A DNA stretch of 64,000 nt from Clostridium sp. Marseille-P3244 (GTDB lineage: Bacteria > Bacillota > Clostridia > Lachnospirales > Lachnospiraceae). Shown here piece by piece: positions 1-7,595 of this stretch (position 1 is its first letter; every line of letters begins with the position of its first letter). A model generated the notes under the pieces. The model made no database searches, had not been told where the DNA came from, and saw only the letters and a list, made by a program, of their open reading frames with translations. Location: NCBI RefSeq assembly GCF_900120155.1, contig NZ_LT635548.1, forward strand, positions 62,001 to 126,000, given 5' to 3'. The translations under genes and the position numbers were made by a program.

Positions 1-445
1 ACAGCACCAGAGAAAGCATGATCGCCAGAAGGAAGATCACCGTATAGAAAGATGCCCTCACTCTCAGGTAGATATAATTTCGTGTTTCAATATTGGAATA
101 AATACAGTTCAACCCGGAAGTCACAGAGAGAACCCCCCGTCCTGCGGACCACAGGGCTACAAGCACGGTAACAGGAATAAAACCGCTGGACTGCGTATAT
201 ACCTGGATCACAATACTTCTCATCAGCGGCTGGACTGTATCAGGAAATACCTGCAGAACCGCTTTGAGCACATCGTCCATGGTCACCGGAGTGAATTGTA
301 CCATTGTCAGCAATAGAAGAAAGATCGGGATAAGGGACAATACAAAGAAATAGGCCGCCTGAGCTGCATAGGCGCCCGTATGATGAGAATTAATCATCAA
401 TATGATCCTGATTATCTTATATTTGATCTGCTTTCTCTTCTCCAT
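1..445 (-). CDS. YihY/BrkB family inner membrane protein, N-terminal part
   Basis: The gene runs off the left window edge; 148 codons from the start are visible. The ATG at 443-445 opens a protein with a short basic N-terminus (MEKRKQ), the sequence AYAAQAAYFFVLSLIPI around residues 22-38 (first membrane segment), and a second hydrophobic stretch containing ALWSAGRGVLS. This 'AAYFF.LS..P' and 'W.A.RG...L' pattern is typical of the YihY/BrkB family, older annotated as RNase BN but now regarded as membrane proteins of uncertain function. It lies directly downstream of the structured RNA at 521-753. The terminator of that RNA precedes it, so it may have its own promoter or depend on read-through. 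Confidence 0.85.
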   Translation of the reverse strand, partial: MEKRKQIKYKIIRIILMINSHHTGAYAAQAAYFFVLSLIPIFLLLLTMVQFTPVTMDDVLKAVLQVFPDTVQPLMRSIVIQVYTQSSGFIPVTVLVALWSAGRGVLSVTSGLNCIYSNIETRNYIYLRVRASFYTVIFLLAIMLSLVL

Positions 446-520
446 GATCTTAACTCTCTTACAGCCTCTGTTTACATCCTCCGCCCTATTTCGGGCATCT
501 TCAGCTTAGTAATTAAGTGG

Positions 521-546
521 AAAAAGCGGCCGCACAAGACGACCGC
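521..546 (-). terminator. Rho-independent terminator of the structured RNA
   Basis: A 7-bp GC-rich stem (526-532 with 540-546, one G-T pair) with a 7-nt loop is followed on the minus strand by five U residues (521-525). Confidence 0.75.
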
Positions 547-753
547 CTTTATCTTTCGTAGTCACCCAAAATGCCGGTCCTGTATTTTGAGTCCTAGCCA
601 CAGCTAGGTGGGCAACCGCATCTGCTTTTTTGTCGTCCACTGCACATTGGAGGCCTGACATATTACAGAAATATAGGAATCCCGTTTAAAGAAATGTAGG
701 TTCAAAATTACAGGGTTGTCGCACATCCCAGGCTGACTTTTTGAATCAACTCT
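521..753 (-). ncRNA. Structured RNA with own promoter and terminator, possible 6S RNA
   Basis: No plausible gene fills 446-853; this RNA does. A minus-strand promoter (760-788) would start transcription near 753. Pairing arms seen: 731-738 with 560-567 (closing stem), 702-714 with 579-590 (long stem), and a 6-bp perfect hairpin at 593-598/603-608. A terminator hairpin (526-532/540-546) is followed by a U-run. A long rod with an open middle and a small hairpin on the 3' side, about 180 nt between closing arms, fits 6S RNA (ssrS), which binds RNA polymerase holoenzyme. The 5' strand motif TTTGAACCTAC also resembles what I recall of Firmicute 6S RNAs. The family identity is inference; the promoter, stems and terminator are seen directly. 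Confidence 0.55.
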
Positions 754-759
754 ATGGAT

Positions 760-788
760 ATTATACTCCAAACATATGTATTTTACAA
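760..788 (-). promoter_or_regulatory. Sigma-A type promoter of the structured RNA
   Basis: Minus strand: -35 TTGTAA at 783-788, 17-nt spacer, -10 TATAAT at 760-765. It faces left, away from the end of the DUF5808 gene. Confidence 0.75.
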
Positions 789-853
789 CTGATTCTTTTT
801 TCCAACCTATCGGCTCTGACTCTGGCACAGCTGACACCGGCAGGCTTTCTTTC

Positions 854-2275
854 CTATTCTGCCTCAAACTCCTTCCGGTACTTTTCTATCTCCTGCTTCC
901 ACTCTGCAGCCTCACCCTGGGTCCTGCTGTTGACGTAGACCGGGCCATCTGGAGTGCTGATCTCCAGGATAGGGGCGTATCCGACATACAGATACATTCT
1001 GCATTTTCCGGTCTCTTTCCCCTTAAATTTCCCCAGCAGCACCCGGCCGTCATCTCCTCCGTTTGTTCTTTTATACTCATCTTCCGGCAGGCGGTCCAGC
1101 AATTCTACACCAAGGATCTCATCATAGCCTAGTTCCACGTCGGAATATCCGGATGTCACTGAAACTTTTGCTTCCTCTGCCTCCAGATTGATCGGAGTAA
1201 AATCAATCCTCCACATCAGCACACACGCCAGAATCAGTACTGCCCCGGTTACCACGATCCCTGCCGCCAGGAATATCTTTCCGGCAGGCTTTGCCATATT
1301 TGTCGTATAATTCCAGGAACATACCCAGTCCTGTACGATCAGTCTTTTGTCGTGAGGATTACTGTACCATCCGTTCTTCCAGTACACATCATCATCGATA
1401 TACAGAGGAGCCTCATTATGTGCCAGGAACTGTTCTTTTCTGTAACGTATGTAGAAAAATCCGGCCAGGAGAAAAACCACCGGCAGTGTCTCCAGAACGA
1501 TATATACCGCGTATACGGCAGCTCCCAGCCATCCCTCGGTATCCATATGATAGGCCACTATAAGATAGGCCAGCGCATTGGACAGGCTGCATCCGGTCAT
1601 TACCCAGGACTCCACCCTCTTCTGCATCCGGTTGACGCTCCGATTCAATGCGGGATCTTCGCTGTATACCTTATCTTTCACCCTCAGGAACACCATGTGC
1701 AAAAATCCGAAGAGCAGAGTAACCGTCAGAGCCGTGCACAGAAGGATCCATCCATCCTCCGAGCTGCCAAGATATGCCCGGACTCCCGGCGCGAGATACG
1801 GAAGCAGGATCAGGGCGCAGAAGATCAGATGCCACCAGGCCGGAACTCCTGAACGTCCCGATCCTGAGACTGTGTTGGTGTCAACTCCGGCCATAATCCT
1901 GCTTCCGGCACTTCCGATCCAGCCTCTTTCCATCTTCAGATCATACAATTTCCGGTGGGTCCGATAAACCAGAGCCACCGCGCCAATACACATCTCCAGC
2001 AGCCAGACACACCACACGATCATAAAAACAGAAAAATACCAAAAACACAGGCCACACACAAGCGCTCCCGCCACTGCGTTTACCAGATAAAACCAGTTTG
2101 TCTTCCTTTTGTAGGCCTTCATAAAATTCTGTATCTCTTCACTTTTGGCCGCGCTTTCGGGGATATGCACACCCAGAAGCATTCCTTCAGAGTACTTTCT
2201 TTTTCCGCCGTAAACTGCGTAAAATATGCCAATCGTCACAAGATCGACCACAAGAAACATAACAAACAGAAGCAT
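854..2275 (-). CDS. DUF5808 domain membrane protein
   Basis: A 473-residue polytopic membrane protein of unknown function. It starts directly with a membrane segment (MLLFVMFLVVDLVTIGIFYAV), has about seven to eight hydrophobic segments in all, and around residues 290-310 carries the motif YIDDDVYWKNGWYSNPHDKR, diagnostic of the DUF5808 family. A further membrane segment follows (about 340-360) and then a roughly 100-residue soluble C-terminal domain, probably exposed, with a PH-like beta pattern. Relatives often sit beside GntR regulators; none is present here. A good promoter lies upstream (2345-2372). The role cannot be inferred beyond a membrane location. Confidence 0.8.
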   Translation of the reverse strand: MLLFVMFLVVDLVTIGIFYAVYGGKRKYSEGMLLGVHIPESAAKSEEIQNFMKAYKRKTNWFYLVNAVAGALVCGLCFWYFSVFMIVWCVWLLEMCIGAVALVYRTHRKLYDLKMERGWIGSAGSRIMAGVDTNTVSGSGRSGVPAWWHLIFCALILLPYLAPGVRAYLGSSEDGWILLCTALTVTLLFGFLHMVFLRVKDKVYSEDPALNRSVNRMQKRVESWVMTGCSLSNALAYLIVAYHMDTEGWLGAAVYAVYIVLETLPVVFLLAGFFYIRYRKEQFLAHNEAPLYIDDDVYWKNGWYSNPHDKRLIVQDWVCSWNYTTNMAKPAGKIFLAAGIVVTGAVLILACVLMWRIDFTPINLEAEEAKVSVTSGYSDVELGYDEILGVELLDRLPEDEYKRTNGGDDGRVLLGKFKGKETGKCRMYLYVGYAPILEISTPDGPVYVNSRTQGEAAEWKQEIEKYRKEFEAE

Positions 2276-2344
2276 ACATCATACCTCCAGCCATCAGCGG
2301 CTCCCTGCTATATCCTGTTTCGGGGCCTTTTCAATGTTGCCTGT

Positions 2345-2372
2345 ATTATACCACTTCATCCGCAGAATACAA
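2345..2372 (-). promoter_or_regulatory. Promoter of the DUF5808 gene
   Basis: Minus strand -35 TTGTAT (2367-2372), 16-nt spacer, -10 TATAAT (2345-2350), about 70 bp upstream of the start codon. Confidence 0.65.
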
Positions 2373-2454
2373 GATAGTTTTATAAAAGGAAAACGTGCAT
2401 TTTTCTTTGCTCTGTGGTACCATAATTGTATTACATACAAAGGAGTTTTGCTTT

Positions 2455-3237
2455 ATGAAGATGAATGAACTTAAGCTTGTCTACTTCAGCCCAACCGGCA
2501 CTACCCGGAGAGTCCTCATGGAAGCCGCGCGCAGTATTGATCTGAAATCAGTGTCTTTTGATTTTTCCGTATACAAGGAAAAAAAGCCTGTTCTGAAATT
2601 CGCCCATAATGATTTTGCCCTTTTTGGGATTCCCGTATACTATGGACGTGTTCCCGATCTTTTTACTGAATATCTGGAAAATATTTCAGGAAATGGCACT
2701 CCTGCAGCGCTGATCGCCACATACGGATGCCGGGAATACGAAGATGCTCTGCTTGAATTAAAAGATATCGTAGAAAAGCACGGGTTTAAAGTTATGGGAG
2801 CCGCCGCATTCCCGGTAGAGCACTCCCTCGTCCCATCTATAGGCTCAAGGCGTCCCACAAAAGGAGATCTCAGAGAAGCCGCGGAATTTGGCATAGAACT
2901 CAACCGAAAACTGCGCAGAGAAGAAAGCTTTGACCAGACCGATCTCCATGTCCCGGGAAATACACCTTACCGGCAGTACGGGAAACCCGCTCTGACTCCC
3001 CGGTGTGACGCCAAACTTTGTTCCGAATGGGGAGCCTGCGCAAAAGTCTGTCCCTCCGGCGCGATTTCTGCAAAATCACTGACGAAAACTGACCACAAAA
3101 AATGCATTGGCTGCCTGAAATGCGTCCGTGTCTGCAAGCAGGGCGCACGTATGGTCAGCTCCATAAAAGAACGGTCTCTGGAAAGAAAGCTCAAAAAAGT
3201 GTGCAAAAGTGATAAAAATCCCGAAATTTTCCTGTAA
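2455..3237 (+). CDS. EFR1 family ferredoxin (flavodoxin-like plus 2[4Fe-4S])
   Basis: A 260-residue protein that probably acts as a soluble electron carrier. The N-terminal flavodoxin-like domain has the FMN phosphate loop (YFSPTGTTRRV, residues 9-19). The C-terminus carries a bacterial ferredoxin domain: C-x4-C-x5-C-x3-CP (about 190-205) and CIGCLKCVRVCK (about 223-234). This two-domain layout is that of EFR1 proteins, common in anaerobic Clostridia; partners are unknown. The ATG at 2455 follows AAGGAG at 9-nt spacing; the longer in-frame ORF upstream lacks such a site. Its TAA stop lies inside the left inverted end of the 3234-3974 element. It is convergent with ilvN and one of few plus-strand genes. 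Confidence 0.9.
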   Translation: MKMNELKLVYFSPTGTTRRVLMEAARSIDLKSVSFDFSVYKEKKPVLKFAHNDFALFGIPVYYGRVPDLFTEYLENISGNGTPAALIATYGCREYEDALLELKDIVEKHGFKVMGAAAFPVEHSLVPSIGSRRPTKGDLREAAEFGIELNRKLRREESFDQTDLHVPGNTPYRQYGKPALTPRCDAKLCSEWGACAKVCPSGAISAKSLTKTDHKKCIGCLKCVRVCKQGARMVSSIKERSLERKLKKVCKSDKNPEIFL

Positions 3238-3443
3238 ATCTGAGTTTGCCCAGGTGATGGATGTAGCGCCGGGATCAGGAAGAGGATATCCATCTCGGGC
3301 ACGCTTTCGCTCGGGGCAGCAACGCAGCGGCACATAAGGGCGCAAAAAACGCGCCCCAAATGCCGGCGTTGCTGCACGGCCCTTGACGGACATCTCTTCC
3401 TTCCCCGGCTCCTCATCCTCTCCCCTCAGCAATCTCAAGATTT
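3236..3443. repeat. Long hairpin 1 of the intergenic element
   Basis: Imperfect inverted repeat of about 100-nt arms. Clear anchors: 3316-3325 (GCAGCAACGC) pairs with 3366-3375; 3338-3343 (GGGCGC) with 3351-3356 around an A-rich 7-nt loop. The outermost AAATCT at 3236-3241 pairs with the AGATTT at about 3438-3443. Confidence 0.75.
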
Positions 3444-3580
3444 AAACGGAAATGTGGAAGGGGAACGTTATCGACACCCAGGCGGAGTAAGCGGCATCCA
3501 GCCAATTACTCCACCATAATGACCTTTGGACTCGTAAATGTCTTTTTCTCCAATAGCGTTCCGCTTTCGTCTTACTTTAT

Positions 3581-3974
3581 AATCGCGAGGTTGGCGAGGG
3601 ATGAATCGTAACGCCGGAAGAGATGAACGAAGCGCAGGGAAGAGAAAGAGTACCGGGCGGAAGAACCTTTCTGCGGCGGCAGATGGGTGGACCGGCGACT
3701 TTGGAGGAATCCGATGGAAAAACTTAAGGGACTTAGAATCCGCCGTTAAGCAATCCGATGAGATTGTCTGAGCGAACGCGAGTTGCTCATCGGATTGCTT
3801 TGTATTTAGGCAGGTTCTAAGTCCCTTTATGTTTTCCCGGATTCCGGAACGGAGGCGGGGACACCCATCTGCCGCCGCAGAATACAGTTTTCCGATACCG
3901 GCATTTTTCTATTCCCTAAACTTTATCCATCCTCCCCGGCGTTTTCTGAATCCCCTCAACAAACTCAGATTTAC
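3581..3974. repeat. Long hairpin 2 of the intergenic element
   Basis: Imperfect inverted repeat of about 180-nt arms. Perfect blocks: 3670-3689 with 3862-3881 (20 bp), 3728-3738 with 3815-3825 (11 bp) and 3750-3762 with 3786-3798 (13 bp). Weaker pairing continues outward to the ilvN stop codon. In RNA from either direction it would form a very stable rod. Confidence 0.8.
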
Positions 3975-4480
3975 CTCTCCATCATACTGATCGATTCGAT
4001 CCCGACGCTTCCTCCTCTTACGACTTCAATACTCTTGAACTCTTCTTTCATGAGTTTTACCACAGCGTCATTCTTCGTCGCCGTCTGCACGAATTCTACA
4101 AGCAGACTGTCTTTCCCGTAATCGATCACCTTGGCCTTAAAAGTCTCTGCGATCTGAAATACTTCCACTTTATCAGACGGTGTACATTTAAAGACCTTTA
4201 CATAAAGGATCTCTTTCATCCTGACAAAAATATCTGTAAAATCAATTACTTTTATGACTTCGATCATTCGATTCAACTGTTTTTTGATCTGCTCAAAGGT
4301 TTCGTCATCGCTGACCGTGGCGATGGTCATCCTGGACACGGTAGGATCTTCCGTAGTACCCACCGTCAGGCTGTCCAGATTGTAGGATTTTCCGGAAAAA
4401 AGTCCGGATATTTTCGAAAGTACTCCCACCTGATTTTCTACGTAAAGGGAGATCCATCTTTTTTTCATATTATTATCCAT
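3971..4480 (-). CDS. ilvN: Acetolactate synthase small (regulatory) subunit
   Basis: The regulatory subunit binds branched-chain amino acids (classically valine) and controls the IlvB catalytic subunit in the first common step of valine, leucine and isoleucine synthesis. The N-terminal ACT domain (ISLYVENQVGVLSKISGLFSG, about 8-28, then YNLDSLTVG) and a C-terminal ACT-like domain are present; about 169 residues is the normal length. ATG at 4480 is preferred (AGGA about 10 nt upstream); GTG at 4486 is possible but very close to the same site. It follows ilvB by about 80 bp. Its TAA lies inside the inverted end of the 741-bp element, and hairpin 2 begins immediately downstream. Confidence 0.93.
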   Translation of the reverse strand: MDNNMKKRWISLYVENQVGVLSKISGLFSGKSYNLDSLTVGTTEDPTVSRMTIATVSDDETFEQIKKQLNRMIEVIKVIDFTDIFVRMKEILYVKVFKCTPSDKVEVFQIAETFKAKVIDYGKDSLLVEFVQTATKNDAVVKLMKEEFKSIEVVRGGSVGIESISMMER

Positions 4481-4561
4481 TTTCACGCATTCCTTTCCCT
4501 GATTTATTTTCCTGTTTATATGTTTTATCTCTGCACCGGAACGGTTCCATCCTGCGTATTT

Positions 4562-6280
4562 CTAGCAGTCCATGATCATGTCTTCCAGCGTACCGCCAGG
4601 CTGGATCATCGGATAAACCATTTCCTCCGGATCGATGATAAATTCGATCAGGGTCGGTGTCTTTGTGTTTTTCTTTGCTTCTTCAAAGGCGGATGCGATC
4701 TCCTCCTTCTTTGTCACCCGGATTCCTTTCGCTCCGTAACTTTCTGCCAGCTTTACAAAATCCGGTGTATACTCCGGCATCTTCTCGCCGTTGGTCCTGC
4801 GGCACAGGGCTCCCGAACGCATATTGGTCATGCTGTATCTCTTGCCGTAGAACAGTTTCTGCCACTGGCGTACCATTCCCAGATATTCATTATTAAACAC
4901 ACACAGGATCAGAGGAAGTTCCTCCAGGACAGCGGTCGCGAACTCCTGGATATTCATCTGCATGCCACCATCCCCGGACACAGCGATAACGGTTTTGTCC
5001 GGATTACCCAGTTTGGCTCCGATGGCTGCCGGGAATCCATACCCCATCGTTCCCAGTCCTCCTGACGTAACAAGCTGTTTCTTCTCAGTAATCTGCGCGT
5101 ACTGTGTCACCAGCATCTGGTGCTGTCCCACGTCGGTGGTAATGATGGCGTCATCAAACTGGCGATTGATTTCCTCGATGATATCAAGAGGACTCAGCAA
5201 AGACCGTCCCTTCATCGTAAGAGGATGTTCTTCCTTCCAGTCCCGGATCTGCTGTATCCATTTCTTTGTCTCACATGGCTCCACATATTCATTCATCTTT
5301 GTCACTGCTTCCAGAGCGTCTGCCACAATCGGAACATGTACATGGATGTTTCTTGAAATAGATGCGGTATCAATGTCTATGTGTACAATCTGGGCCTTGG
5401 GCGCGAACGCGTGAAGCTTCCCTGTTATACGGTCATTAAACCGGGTGCCGATGGAGAACAGAAGATCGCAGTTGCTCACTGCCATATTCGCCGCATATGA
5501 TCCGTGCATTCCCAGATTTCCTACAAAGAGCGGATGATCTGTGGGAATGGCCCCCCGCCCCATGATGGTCGTCACTACCGGCACATTTGTCTTGTTCACG
5601 ACTTCTGTAAAAATCTGATTCGCACGGGCAATATTGACTCCGCCTCCGGCCAGGAACAGCGGACGCTTTGCTTTTTTCAGCATCTTCAGGGCGCGCTTCA
5701 GCTGTCCCATATGAACATTGGTGTTCGGCTTGTAGCCCCGGATATTTACGGTGTCCGGATAATCCGGACTTCCCAGTTCGCACATAACGTCCTTCGGCAG
5801 ATCGATGAGCACCGGCCCCGGGCGTCCTGTCCGCGCAATATAAAATGCTTCTTTGATGATCCGGCCAAGATCCTCTCTGTTGCGCACAGTTACTCCATAT
5901 TTTGTGATGCTGCGTGTGATGCCGACAATGTCCACTTCCTGAAAGGCATCATTTCCAATCAGATGTTTCGCCACCTGTCCGGTAAAACATACAAGAGGAA
6001 CGCTGTCATAATTCGCCGTGGCAAGTCCTGTCACCAGATTCGTAGCCCCGGGGCCGCTGGTTACAAGGCATACGCCCACTTTTCCTGTTGTACGCGCGTA
6101 GGCGTCCGCTTCATGGACAAGCGCCTGCTCATGCCGCGGCAGTATGATCCGGATATCCTCCTGCCGGTAAAGTTCGTCACTGATATCGATCGTACATGCT
6201 CCCGGATATCCGAAAACTGTATCCACTCCTTCCTCCTTTAATGCCCTTACCAGTAATTTGTTTCCTGTGATCTGTCTCAA
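4562..6280 (-). CDS. ilvB: Acetolactate synthase large (catalytic) subunit
   Basis: A thiamine-diphosphate and FAD enzyme that condenses pyruvate with pyruvate or 2-ketobutyrate in branched-chain amino acid synthesis. Visible are the N-terminal TPP (PYR) domain with VDTVFGYPGAC (about 19-29) and the catalytic glutamate in RHEQA (about 49-53), TSGPGATN, the central FAD domain, and the TPP-Mg site GDGGMQMN...NN (about 440-470). 572 residues is typical. The start is TTG at 6280, supported by GGAGG 7 nt upstream and the absence of a better ATG. Paired with ilvN and controlled by the T-box leader upstream. Confidence 0.95.
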   Translation of the reverse strand: MRQITGNKLLVRALKEEGVDTVFGYPGACTIDISDELYRQEDIRIILPRHEQALVHEADAYARTTGKVGVCLVTSGPGATNLVTGLATANYDSVPLVCFTGQVAKHLIGNDAFQEVDIVGITRSITKYGVTVRNREDLGRIIKEAFYIARTGRPGPVLIDLPKDVMCELGSPDYPDTVNIRGYKPNTNVHMGQLKRALKMLKKAKRPLFLAGGGVNIARANQIFTEVVNKTNVPVVTTIMGRGAIPTDHPLFVGNLGMHGSYAANMAVSNCDLLFSIGTRFNDRITGKLHAFAPKAQIVHIDIDTASISRNIHVHVPIVADALEAVTKMNEYVEPCETKKWIQQIRDWKEEHPLTMKGRSLLSPLDIIEEINRQFDDAIITTDVGQHQMLVTQYAQITEKKQLVTSGGLGTMGYGFPAAIGAKLGNPDKTVIAVSGDGGMQMNIQEFATAVLEELPLILCVFNNEYLGMVRQWQKLFYGKRYSMTNMRSGALCRRTNGEKMPEYTPDFVKLAESYGAKGIRVTKKEEIASAFEEAKKNTKTPTLIEFIIDPEEMVYPMIQPGGTLEDMIMDC

Positions 6281-6322
6281 TTTCCTTCCTCCTATCCTTT
6301 ATGAAAGATTTTTCTGTCTTAC

Positions 6323-6625
6323 TAAAAGAAAAACCCTGAGCATCTGTATGCCCAGGGCGAATATCATCCGTGTTACCACCTGAATTCAGAGAACTGTCTC
6401 TGCACTCTGCCGGCACAGGATCCGTCAGCTGATCCGATACCGCTTCCCTGTAACGGGGGAAAGACGTCAGAGCCTACTGGATACGCCCCTTTGTTCCGTC
6501 TCCGGGGATCCGCATCGTTGGGTCTGCTGCTCAAAGGCTACCTTCCACAATTTCCTCACGGAGATTCTCACCGGCCATCTCCTCTCTTTGCATCGGAAAA
6601 CTGCGTACTCCTCCTTGTCACTGCA
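6323..6625 (-). promoter_or_regulatory. T-box leader of ilvBN, probable valine specifier
   Basis: The 416-nt untranslated leader between promoter and ilvB contains the T-box core AGGTGGTAACACGG (6368-6381, minus strand), which pairs with the free tRNA acceptor end. Next comes a terminator: stem within 6333-6357 followed by a U-rich run ending at 6323. Stem I lies around 6505-6625 with a GGAGTAC element on its 5' side. Aligning its 3' side to the known glycyl T-box layout (codon just before the YYUUGAGCA segment) places GUA at 6539-6541 as specifier, which reads valine and suits ilvBN. Core and terminator are clear; the specifier is inference. Confidence 0.9.
6333..6357 (-). terminator. T-box conditional terminator
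   Basis: The stem CCCTG...CAGGG with inner GGCAT/ATGCT pairing is followed by TTTTTCTTTT on the minus strand. Uncharged tRNA binding at 6368-6381 would stabilise the competing antiterminator. Confidence 0.85.
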
Positions 6626-6703
6626 TTTCATGTATACTTAGCGCTGTATTTCACCTGGATAATCTGAAATGTAAAAACAGCTTAAGATGTGAAATTTAAA
6701 TAC

Positions 6704-6732
6704 ATTATAGTGTGTATTATTATTATTGTCAA
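6704..6732 (-). promoter_or_regulatory. Consensus promoter of ilvBN
   Basis: Minus strand TTGACA (6727-6732), 17-nt spacer, TATAAT (6704-6709): a perfect sigma-A match. Transcription would start near 6697, giving the long T-box leader. Confidence 0.9.
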
Positions 6733-6764
6733 TCATGGATTCTTGATGTTTTTTATTCTGATCT

Positions 6765-7595
6765 TCATGCTTGTCTGCTCCTGTTTCTCAGCACACTCAC
6801 CGCCGAATAAAGCAAAAGAGCCACAATATTTGTCATGACTACACTTGCCCCCGCCGGAGTCGCCCATACATAGGAAACAGAAATACCGATGATCAGGCAT
6901 ACAACAGAGATCACCGCGGAATGAAAGATCACACTCTTAAATGTACGGCATACCCGCATGGATGTGAGCGCCGGAAAGATGATCAGACTTGAGATCAACA
7001 GTGCGCCCATCATGCGCATTCCAAGCACGATCGTAACCGCTGTCAGGACAGCCGTCATAGTATTGTAAAATTCCGCTCTGACGCCTGTAGCCAGGGCAAA
7101 CGTCTCGTCAAAAGTGATCGCGAATATCTTGTTATAAAATAAAAGAAACAGAAGCAGCACAACTACTGCAAGGATCACACTCAGCCACACATCACCGCTG
7201 CTCATGGCCAGGATGCTTCCAAACATATAGTTGTATACATCGGTATTCATCCCTGTGGTCATGGAAATTACCATCACTCCCACCGCCAGCGAACTGGTGG
7301 AGATCAGGGCAATGGCCGCGTCTCCTTTGATCCGGCTGTTTCCCTTGATCCGAAGCAGCAGCACTGCCGCAATGATCACCACCGGAATGGCCACCGCCAG
7401 GGGTGCCACATTCAGTGCGGCTGCCACTGCGAGCGCGCCGAACCCGACATGAGACAGCCCGTCACCGATCATGGAATATCGTTTTAATACCAGACTGACG
7501 CCAAGAAGAGCGGAACACAGCGCTACCAGGGCCCCCGCCACAAAAGCCCGCACCATAAACGGATAGGAAAACATTTCAATTATTGTGTCAATCAT
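6765..7595 (-). CDS. znuB: Zinc/metal ABC transporter permease
   Basis: Membrane subunit of an ABC-3 family importer for zinc or manganese; 276 residues with about eight to nine hydrophobic segments. The family core is visible: LGVSLVLKRYSMIGDGLSHVGF (about 30-51), where the DGLSH segment contacts the ATPase, and MRMMGALLISSLIIFPA (about 190-206). The ATG at 7595 follows GGAGG at 8-nt spacing and overlaps the end of the ATPase gene by 8 bp; the longer ORF start lies deep inside that gene and is rejected. Last gene of the thyA-folA-znuA-znuC-znuB run. Confidence 0.9.
   Translation of the reverse strand: MIDTIIEMFSYPFMVRAFVAGALVALCSALLGVSLVLKRYSMIGDGLSHVGFGALAVAAALNVAPLAVAIPVVIIAAVLLLRIKGNSRIKGDAAIALISTSSLAVGVMVISMTTGMNTDVYNYMFGSILAMSSGDVWLSVILAVVVLLLFLLFYNKIFAITFDETFALATGVRAEFYNTMTAVLTAVTIVLGMRMMGALLISSLIIFPALTSMRVCRTFKSVIFHSAVISVVCLIIGISVSYVWATPAGASVVMTNIVALLLYSAVSVLRNRSRQA

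Larger units (their letters stand above)
3234..3974. repeat. 741-bp double-hairpin element with 15-bp inverted ends
   Basis: The gap between the convergent EFR1 and ilvN genes is wholly occupied by this structure. Its ends are a perfect 15-bp inverted repeat (3234-3248 GTAAATCTGAGTTTG; 3960-3974 its complement). Inside are two long imperfect hairpins (about 3236-3443 and 3581-3974), plus a smaller inverted region between them with GGAACGTTAT near 3462 and its near-complement near 3555, and paired GGAGTAA/TTACTCC arms. The stop codons of both flanking genes lie within the inverted ends. No ORF of note is present. It could be a MITE-like mobile element, a structured RNA or a large bidirectional terminator; the sequence alone does not decide. 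Confidence 0.75.

Noticed and set aside
604..1132. Several overlapping ORFs (604-867 minus, 741-938 plus, 776-1132 plus)
   Set aside because: They overlap the structured RNA or the DUF5808 gene, have no RBS, and low-complexity products.
3234..3974. ORFs on the minus strand within the hairpin element (2967-3416, 3076-3438)
   Set aside because: They start in the element and run antisense through the EFR1 gene; sequence is imposed by the inverted repeats. No transposase motif is visible.
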